Assembly: GCA_025465405.1 (NCBI GenBank)
Contig: JAODNL010000034.1
Location: 1 to 10,730, forward strand
Reading direction: 5' to 3'
Length of the DNA stretch: 10,730 nucleotides
Origin: Pseudonocardiales bacterium
GTDB lineage: Bacteria; Actinomycetota; Actinomycetes; Mycobacteriales; Jatrophihabitantaceae
Under the pieces are notes generated by a model. The model was not told where the DNA came from, searched no databases, and was given only the letters and a program-made list of their open reading frames with translations. Position 1 is the stretch's first letter. The number at the start of each line of letters is the position of its first letter. Shown here one piece after another: positions 5,679 to 10,730 of the stretch. The translations under genes were made by a program, and so were the position numbers.

Positions 5679-5942
5679 ATGCTGCCGAGGTCGCGGGCCG
5701 TCCGCATCGGTGTTGCGCTGTTCGTCGTCGGGCTCGTGTTCATCGCCGCCGATGTGGTGCCGTTCTTCTTCTCCGACCACAACCGACCGTTGTGGCTGAA
5801 CCTGGCCTGCCTGCTCGCGCCGGCCGGTTTCGCCGTCGCGGTCTGGTCGGCCGTGCGGGCCGGTCGCGCCGACCAACGCGCGGCCGTTCGGGAGCTAGCA
5901 GTGCAGCAGGCACCCACCCGGACTAGGGGCATGGCAGACTAG
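5679..5942 (+). CDS. Small two-TM conserved membrane protein
   Basis: An 87-residue protein with a basic start (MLPRSRAVRIG), two hydrophobic segments (about residues 9-29 and 37-59, the latter LWLNLACLLAPAGFAVAVWS) and a charged tail (RAGRADQRAAVRELA). I recognise the layout as that of an actinobacterial membrane protein commonly divergent from the long-form cold-shock gene (from memory Rv0870c in M. tuberculosis), with no known function. ATG 5679 is chosen because GATACT ends 6 bases before it; the frame is open further upstream to 5520, but that part overlaps the cold-shock gene's leader. Probably the first gene of a three-gene unit; the next start is 33 bases downstream. Confidence 0.75.
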   Translation: MLPRSRAVRIGVALFVVGLVFIAADVVPFFFSDHNRPLWLNLACLLAPAGFAVAVWSAVRAGRADQRAAVRELAVQQAPTRTRGMAD

Positions 5943-5963
5943 TTAGTCCGCGTCTGACCGAGT

Positions 5964-5969
5964 GAGAGG
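5964..5969 (+). promoter_or_regulatory. Ribosome binding site of the 69-residue gene
   Basis: GAGAGG lies 6 bases before ATG 5976. It supports translation of this short unrecognised frame and sets its start. Confidence 0.55.
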
Positions 5970-5975
5970 GCATCG

Positions 5976-6185
5976 ATGGCGAGCACCGCGCCCCGGCTTC
6001 CCGCGCAGTTCCGCAGCACGTCCACCACGGCGATCGGCGACTTCCACGTCTCGGAGCTCGCCGCGGACATGGCCGGCGCCCTGTCGCCCTACGGCCCGGA
6101 GCTCGAGTTCCCGCTGCCGGTGGAGAAGCTGCACTACACCCACCCCGGCCCGGACGCGCGCCCTCATCTCGCCGACGGGCGCTGA
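5976..6185 (+). CDS. Unrecognised 69-residue protein upstream of the helicase-associated gene
   Basis: I do not recognise this family. The frame has ATG 5976 with GAGAGG six bases upstream, ends at TGA 6183-6185, and uses G/C at almost every third codon position, as real genes here do. The protein has no cysteine and no membrane segment; it carries an acidic core (GDFHVSELAADMAGALSPYG) and a C-terminal LHYTHPGPDARPHLADGR with three histidines. It sits 33 bases after the two-TM gene and 12 bases before the TTG start of the helicase-associated gene, so all three are probably one operon. It may be a small partner of the next protein, but only its position suggests that. A same-strand frame at 5962-6249 overlaps it and is a shadow. 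Confidence 0.62.
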   Translation: MASTAPRLPAQFRSTSTTAIGDFHVSELAADMAGALSPYGPELEFPLPVEKLHYTHPGPDARPHLADGR

Positions 6186-6197
6186 TCCGAGCATCCC

Positions 6198-8624
6198 TTG
6201 GCCACACCACCCGCACCGGCGCTCAGCCCGCACCACCCCGGTTCGCTGACGGAGTGGTTGCGGTCGCGCGACGACGAGCAGCTCGCCGAACTGCTGCGAC
6301 GGCGACCCGATCTCGCGCTGCCGGCGCCCGCCGACCTCGCCACCCTCGCCAGCCGGGTCAGCGTGCGCACCTCCGTCCAGCGCGCGGTCGACGGCCTGGA
6401 CGGGTTCACGCTGCGGGTGCTCGAGGCGCTCGTACTCGCCGGCGGGCACAACGCGCCGGACGCGGCCGTCGCGGCCGCAGCCGCTGACGCGTGGCTCGGC
6501 GATCTCGAGGCCGATGTGCTCGCCCGGGGCGTCGACGAGTTGCGCGATCTCGGTTTGGTGTGGGGTGACTCCGACGAGCTGCACCTCGTGGCGACCGCTC
6601 GCGAAGCCGTCGGCGCCTATCCCGCCGGGCTGGGCCGTCCGGCCGCCGAGCTGCTGCGGAGGGTGTCGGATGTGCAGCTCGCGCCGGTATTGCGGGCGCT
6701 CGGCATCCCGCCTGCCGGTCAGCCGCGGGCGGGCACGGCGGTCGCAGAGGTGCTGGCCGACCGGACGCGGCTGGACGCGCTGATCGCCGAGAGCGACGTC
6801 GCCGAGCGGGAGGTGCTGAATCGGCTCGCGGCCGGCCCACCGGTCGGGACGGTGCGTAACGCGCACCTCCCCGTCGCGACCGACGGGGCGCCACCGCCGC
6901 ACCGGCTCATCGCGCGGGGCCTGCTCGTCCCGGTTGACGCCCAGACGGTGGAGCTGCCCCGTGAGATCGCCCTGGCGCTGCGCGCGACGCCGCTCGGCGA
7001 TGTCCGCGTCGAACCGCCGGCGGTCGCGTCCGTCGAGCACACACCGGCCGAACTCGACCGGCTCGGCACCACCGCGGTGCTCGATACGCTGCGCCTGGTC
7101 GAGGCACTGGGCGATTCCTGGACCGCGCATCCACCGGCCATGCTGCGCGCCGGCGGCGTCGGCGTGCGGGAGCTGCGCCGGACCGCGCGCGAGCTCGGCG
7201 TGGACGACTCGACCACGGCGCTCATCGTCGAGACTGCGCACGCCGCCGGGCTCCTCGCCCCGACCACGGGCCTCGACCCGGCGTACCTGCCGACGGCCGA
7301 CTTCGACATCTGGCGCCGGCACGAGACCGCGCAGCGATGGGCCGATCTCGCGGCCGCGTGGCTGGCCATGACCCGCCAGCCCAGCCTGGTCAGCCAGCGC
7401 GGCGACCGGGACCGGATGATCACCGCGCTGGGTCCTGACGCCGAGCGCAGCACCGTCCCTGGCCTGCGCACGCACGTTCTCGACGTACTCACGTCGCTGC
7501 CGCCGGGCGCGGCGCCGGCTCACCGCCGGGCCGTCCTCGATCGGCTGGCATGGGAGACACCACGGCGCGCGACGGCCCAGCGCCCGCTAGCCGAGGCAAT
7601 CCTCGCTGAGGCGGACGTGCTGGGCATTACCGCCGCCGGCGGGCTCACCGGCTACAGCCGGACCCTGCTCGACGGCTCGCGGGCCGCCGCCCAGCAAGCC
7701 TTGGCCAACGCGCTGCCGGAGCCGGTCGACGACTTTCTCGTGCAGCCGGACCTGACCGTAGTCGTGCCGGGACCGCCGGCACCCGAGCTCGCGACCGAGC
7801 TGGGCCTGGCGGCCGAGTTGGAGTCGACGGGCGGCGCGAGCGTGTACCGCATCACCGAGGCCTCGATCCGCCGGGCGCTCGACGCCGGCCGCTCGGGCGC
7901 CGAGCTGAGCGCGTTCGTCACTGACCGGTCGCGCACGCCGGTCCCGCAGGCACTGTCCTATCTGATCGACGACGTCGCGAAGCGGCATGGCGTGCTTCGT
8001 GCCGGCGCGGCGTCGGCATACCTGCGCTGCGACGACGACGCGCTGCTGACCCGCGTAGTGGCCGACCGCGGCGTCGATTCGCTGCAGCTGCGGCGCATCG
8101 CGCCAGGCGTCGTCATCTCCATCGCGCCGGTCGCCCGCGTCCTCGAGGTGCTACGGGCGGCGGGATACGCACCGGCGGCAGAGGCACCCGACGGCGAGGT
8201 CATCACGCTGGGCGCGGACGCCCCGCGGGCGCCGTCACGACCGCCGGTGCGCGCGATCCGACCGCGGGCCTCCGTCGAGTCGAACGCCCAACTCACCGAA
8301 CTGATCCGGCGGATCAGGTCTGGGGACACGCTGACCGAGCTGAGCCGGCGCGTCCAGCCGCTGGTCCAGCAGGTTCCGGGCGTCACGTCCGCCACGACGA
8401 TGGCCTTGCTGCGCCAGGCGATCCGCGAGGGCCGACGCGTGCTGCTGGGACACGCGGACCCGGACGGCACCGCGTCCCGGCACACGATCCTGCCGATCTC
8501 GCTGGCCGGTGGCTTCGTGCGGGGCCACGAGTCGGCGACCCAGCGGCTGCAGTCGTTCCCGCTGCATCGGCTGACTGCGGTCAGCATCGTCGCCGACGAC
8601 TACGAAGACGACGACCCGGCCTGA
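6198..8624 (+). CDS. Helicase-associated (Helicase_C_3-type) protein with C-terminal WYL-like domain, XPB companion
   Basis: An 808-residue protein without Walker A or DExH motifs, so not itself a helicase. The N-terminal part begins LTEWLRSRDDEQLAELLRRRP and continues with helical, winged-helix-like repeats. Residues about 508-598 (VDDFLVQPDLTVVVPGP, VYRITEASIRRALDAG, RTPVPQALSYLIDDVAKRHG) match the Helicase_C_3 domain (PF13625 by recall) and resemble residues 5-94 of the XPB protein encoded just downstream. Residues about 735-803 (LRQAIREGRRVLLGHADPDG, ILPISLAGGFVRGHE, FPLHRLTAVSIV) look like a WYL domain, a ligand- or nucleic-acid-sensing module. The only start codon before the conserved N-terminus is TTG 6198, 12 bases after the previous stop with no good Shine-Dalgarno, so reinitiation is possible. 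From memory, M. tuberculosis Rv0862c next to ercc3 is the counterpart. Confidence 0.85.
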   Translation: MATPPAPALSPHHPGSLTEWLRSRDDEQLAELLRRRPDLALPAPADLATLASRVSVRTSVQRAVDGLDGFTLRVLEALVLAGGHNAPDAAVAAAAADAWLGDLEADVLARGVDELRDLGLVWGDSDELHLVATAREAVGAYPAGLGRPAAELLRRVSDVQLAPVLRALGIPPAGQPRAGTAVAEVLADRTRLDALIAESDVAEREVLNRLAAGPPVGTVRNAHLPVATDGAPPPHRLIARGLLVPVDAQTVELPREIALALRATPLGDVRVEPPAVASVEHTPAELDRLGTTAVLDTLRLVEALGDSWTAHPPAMLRAGGVGVRELRRTARELGVDDSTTALIVETAHAAGLLAPTTGLDPAYLPTADFDIWRRHETAQRWADLAAAWLAMTRQPSLVSQRGDRDRMITALGPDAERSTVPGLRTHVLDVLTSLPPGAAPAHRRAVLDRLAWETPRRATAQRPLAEAILAEADVLGITAAGGLTGYSRTLLDGSRAAAQQALANALPEPVDDFLVQPDLTVVVPGPPAPELATELGLAAELESTGGASVYRITEASIRRALDAGRSGAELSAFVTDRSRTPVPQALSYLIDDVAKRHGVLRAGAASAYLRCDDDALLTRVVADRGVDSLQLRRIAPGVVISIAPVARVLEVLRAAGYAPAAEAPDGEVITLGADAPRAPSRPPVRAIRPRASVESNAQLTELIRRIRSGDTLTELSRRVQPLVQQVPGVTSATTMALLRQAIREGRRVLLGHADPDGTASRHTILPISLAGGFVRGHESATQRLQSFPLHRLTAVSIVADDYEDDDPA

Positions 8625-9025
8625 TGTCCGGAGCAGGTGGGGCCACCCGAGCGCCTGGTCGCCGCGAAGACCACGATCGCGACGACCGCGAATGCCGAGC
8701 CGAGCGCGGGGTGCCCACCCAGGCCAGCCACCACGCCCGTAGCCGCGAACAGGGCGACTTGGACGATCAGCCGCCACGGGTCGGGCAGCCGGCGCGCCGA
8801 ACTCGGAGCCATCCACAGCGACCAGATCAGGATGGCCAGCGCCGGGTAGAAGATCGCCAGCGCGATGCTCATCAGGCCGCCGCTGCCCAGCCCCCATCCA
8901 CCGATCGCGAGGACGGCCAGCATCGCCAGCTCGCAGAGAAACGCGCCGGCCTCGACGGCCATACGCAGTGCCGGGATGAACCCCTCCTGCATCCGGCCCT
9001 CGTTCGCCTCCCCGTGCAGCGCCAT
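8600..9025 (-). CDS. YrdB/DUF2568 family membrane protein
   Basis: A 141-residue protein with four predicted membrane segments (about residues 22-47, 51-73, 84-103, 106-123). The pattern FLCELAMLAVLAIGGWGLG, then ALAIFYPALAILIWSLWMAPSSARRLPDPWRL and QVALFAATGVVAGLG matches the YrdB/DUF2568 family of unknown function. ATG 9025-9023 is favoured because a -10-like TAGCCT ends 6 bases before it (leaderless). The alternative ATG at 8992-8990 (residue 12) has GAGGG five bases upstream and cannot be excluded. The 3' end overlaps the convergent helicase-associated gene by 25 bases, so the two mRNAs can pair at their ends. Confidence 0.78.
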   Translation of the reverse strand: MALHGEANEGRMQEGFIPALRMAVEAGAFLCELAMLAVLAIGGWGLGSGGLMSIALAIFYPALAILIWSLWMAPSSARRLPDPWRLIVQVALFAATGVVAGLGGHPALGSAFAVVAIVVFAATRRSGGPTCSGHQAGSSSS

Positions 9026-9031
9026 CCCGCG

Positions 9032-9037
9032 AGGCTA
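9032..9037 (-). promoter_or_regulatory. Putative -10 element (TAGCCT) for leaderless YrdB mRNA
   Basis: TAGCCT on the minus strand is followed by 6 bases and ATG 9025-9023. The gap 9026-9147 is divergent and otherwise holds only the putative XPB promoter and ribosome binding site. Confidence 0.45.
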
Positions 9038-9110
9038 CAAACCGCCGATGGTTCCGTCGCGCCGAACCGGCCAGGTTGGCAGGAACACACCCGGTGTCGG
9101 CGCCGTTTGG

Positions 9111-9141
9111 GACAATGGCTCGATTGCCTACCTGCGGGGAG
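9111..9141 (+). promoter_or_regulatory. Putative -10 (GACAAT) and Shine-Dalgarno (GGGGAG) of the XPB gene
   Basis: GACAAT (9111-9116) would start transcription near 9123, giving a leader of about 25 bases. GGGGAG (9136-9141) lies 6 bases before GTG 9148 and favours it over the out-of-frame GTG at 9144. No convincing -35 is visible. XPB seems separately transcribed from its companion, since YrdB lies between on the other strand. Confidence 0.4.
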
Positions 9142-9147
9142 ACGTGC

Positions 9148-10730
9148 GTGACCGACGGACCATTGATCGTCCAGTCCGACAAGACCCTTTTGCTCGAAGT
9201 CGACCACCCGCTCGCCCAGGAAGCGCGGGCCGCGATCGCGCCGTTCGCGGAGCTCGAGCGCTCACCTGAGCACGTCCACACCTACCGGCTCACCCCGCTG
9301 GGCCTCTGGAACGCGCGCGCCGCCGGACACGACGCCGAGCAGGTCGTCGACGCGCTCGTCCGTTACAGCCGGTATGCGGTCCCCCATGCACTGCTCGTCG
9401 ACGTCGCCGACACCATGGATCGTTACGGGCGACTGCAGCTCGCGAAGCACCCGACGCACGGTCTTGTGCTGATCAGCCTCGATCGCGCGGTGCTCGAAGA
9501 GGTGCTTCGCCAGAAGAAGATCGCACCGATGCTCGGTGAGCGCATCGACAACGACACGGTGCTCGTGCACCCGTCCGAGCGGGGCCGGCTCAAGCAGGCG
9601 CTGCTCAAGGTGGGCTGGCCGGCCGAGGACCTCGCGGGATACGTCAGCGGCGAGGCGCACCCGATCGAGCTGAACACCGACGGCTGGCAGCTGCGCGACT
9701 ACCAGCGCCAGGCCGCGGACATGTTCTGGGCCGGCGGATCCGGGGTGGTCGTGCTGCCGTGCGGCGCCGGCAAGACGCTCGTCGGTGCCGCGGCGATGGC
9801 AGAGGCCAAGGCAACGACGCTCATCCTCGTCACCAACACCGTCGCCGGGCGGCAGTGGAAGCGTGAGCTGATTGCGCGTACCAGCCTCACGGAGGAGGAG
9901 ATCGGCGAGTACAGCGGCGAGAAGAAAGAGATCCGTCCCGTCACGATCGCCACGTACCAGGTGATGACGACCCGGCGGAAGGGCGAGTACCGCCACCTCG
10001 AGCTGTTCGACTCGCGCGACTGGGGCCTGATCGTCTACGACGAGGTGCACCTGCTGCCCGCGCCGATCTTCCGACTCACCGCCGACCTGCAGTCCCGGCG
10101 CCGGCTCGGCCTGACCGCCACGCTGATCCGCGAGGACGGCCGTGAGGGCGACGTGTTCAGCCTGATCGGACCGAAGCGCTACGACGCGCCGTGGAAAGAC
10201 ATCGAGAACCAGGGCTGGATCGCGCCGGCCGACTGCACCGAGGTACGGGTGACCCTCACCGACGCCGAGCGGATGGCCTACGCCACCGCCGAGCCGGAGG
10301 AGCGCTACAAGCTCGCCGCCACCGCGCGCACGAAGCTGCCGGTCATCCGCACGATCGTCGAGCAGCATCCCGACGACCAGGTGCTTGTCATCGGCGCTTA
10401 CCTGGATCAGCTCGACGACATCGCCGCTGAGCTCGACGGCGCGCCGATCATCCAGGGATCGACCACGAACAAGGAGCGGGAGCGGCTCTACGACGAGTTC
10501 CGCCGCGGCGAGCAGCGGGTCCTGGTCGTGAGCAAGGTCGCGAACTTCTCGATCGACCTTCCCGAGGCCGCGGTCGCGGTGCAGATCAGCGGGACGTTCG
10601 GCTCGCGGCAGGAGGAGGCGCAACGCCTCGGCCGGGTGCTGCGACCCAAGCACGACGGCCGGCAGGCCCACTTCTACACCGTCGTCGCGCGGGACACGCT
10701 CGACGCCGAATACGCCGCGCACCGGCAGCG
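9148..10730 (+). CDS. DNA repair helicase XPB (superfamily 2), C-terminus cut by window edge
   Basis: At least 527 residues are present; the M. tuberculosis homologue (Rv0861c, ercc3/XPB) has about 540-550, so only roughly 20 C-terminal residues are missing. It is a 3'-5' SF2 DNA helicase with ATPase activity. Residues 5-94 form a Helicase_C_3-type domain. The motor shows QLRDYQRQA (Q-like region), Walker A PCGAGKT with K209, motif II DEVH (298-301), motif III LTATL (322-326) directly followed by the XPB-specific RED (328-330), and motif VI QEEAQRLGRVLRP (488-500). The GTG start is set by GGGGAG six bases upstream and by the family N-terminus TDGPLIVQSDKT. It follows the helicase-associated gene on the same strand with only the minus-strand YrdB gene between. 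Its cellular role in actinobacteria remains poorly defined. Confidence 0.95.
   Translation, partial: MTDGPLIVQSDKTLLLEVDHPLAQEARAAIAPFAELERSPEHVHTYRLTPLGLWNARAAGHDAEQVVDALVRYSRYAVPHALLVDVADTMDRYGRLQLAKHPTHGLVLISLDRAVLEEVLRQKKIAPMLGERIDNDTVLVHPSERGRLKQALLKVGWPAEDLAGYVSGEAHPIELNTDGWQLRDYQRQAADMFWAGGSGVVVLPCGAGKTLVGAAAMAEAKATTLILVTNTVAGRQWKRELIARTSLTEEEIGEYSGEKKEIRPVTIATYQVMTTRRKGEYRHLELFDSRDWGLIVYDEVHLLPAPIFRLTADLQSRRRLGLTATLIREDGREGDVFSLIGPKRYDAPWKDIENQGWIAPADCTEVRVTLTDAERMAYATAEPEERYKLAATARTKLPVIRTIVEQHPDDQVLVIGAYLDQLDDIAAELDGAPIIQGSTTNKERERLYDEFRRGEQRVLVVSKVANFSIDLPEAAVAVQISGTFGSRQEEAQRLGRVLRPKHDGRQAHFYTVVARDTLDAEYAAHRQ

Noticed and set aside
5937..5948. Near-palindrome GACTA-GT-TAGTC at the end of the two-TM gene, as a terminator or operator
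   Set aside because: The stem is only 5 bp with a 2-base loop, is not GC-rich and lacks a T-run. It is likely chance.
5943..7523. A 526-residue minus-strand open frame opposite the helicase-associated gene
   Set aside because: Arg/Gly-rich translation without recognisable domains. The plus strand has a protein with a clear domain match over the same bases.
9262..10722. A 486-residue minus-strand open frame opposite XPB
   Set aside because: The plus strand encodes all canonical XPB helicase motifs. The antisense frame is a codon-bias shadow.
1..10730. Mobile elements, CRISPR arrays, tRNA/rRNA genes, toxin-antitoxin or defence modules
   Set aside because: I found no transposase, integrase, regularly spaced repeats, cloverleaf-like sequence or defence motifs. 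Gene content and codon use are uniform and typical of conserved actinobacterial chromosome.

Overview
The window is very GC-rich, with GC-ending codons throughout and many GTG/TTG starts. The gene families (DUF2530, DUF3027, DUF2771, a long-form cold-shock protein, bacterial XPB) are those of high-GC Actinobacteria. Futalosine-pathway menaquinone genes argue against Mycobacterium and fit Streptomyces-like or Frankiales/Jatrophihabitans-like lineages; I cannot name the genus. I see no phage, insertion sequence, CRISPR, tRNA or rRNA. The region looks like conserved core chromosome, not an accessory island.

Layout: (1) 1-376, minus strand, 5' part of a pabB-like chorismate enzyme, cut by the window edge. 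(2) 409-645, a small DUF2530 membrane protein, ending stop-on-stop with (3) 642-1391, a minus-strand DUF3027 protein with a Cys/His cluster. (4) 1470-3218, a 12-TM MFS-type protein with a long Pro/Tyr-rich N-terminus, then a tight plus-strand run: DUF2771 lipoprotein (3226-3681), futalosine hydrolase mqnB (3678-4313) and mqnD (4310-5113), the last two junctions being 4-base GTGA overlaps. (5) 5150-5533, minus strand, a cold-shock-domain protein whose roughly 95-nt leader carries two hairpins. (6) 5679-8624, plus strand, an apparent operon of a two-TM protein, an unrecognised 69-residue protein and an 808-residue helicase-associated/WYL protein. (7) 8600-9025, minus strand, a YrdB/DUF2568 membrane protein, and (8) 9148 to the right edge, DNA repair helicase XPB, nearly complete.

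How the genes relate: mqnB and mqnD are two steps of the futalosine route to menaquinone. The XPB helicase and the 808-residue protein share a homologous domain and are probably functionally linked in DNA transactions. From memory, the order DUF2530/DUF3027/MFS/DUF2771/cold-shock protein/small membrane protein/helicase-associated protein/XPB matches the M. tuberculosis Rv0879c-Rv0861c neighbourhood, with the mqn pair present here and absent there. A recurring regulatory pattern is a -10-like hexamer ending 6-7 nt before the start codon, seen at five genes and suggesting leaderless mRNAs. I did not find a convincing new multi-gene system; the XPB/companion pair and the cold-shock leader are the best leads.
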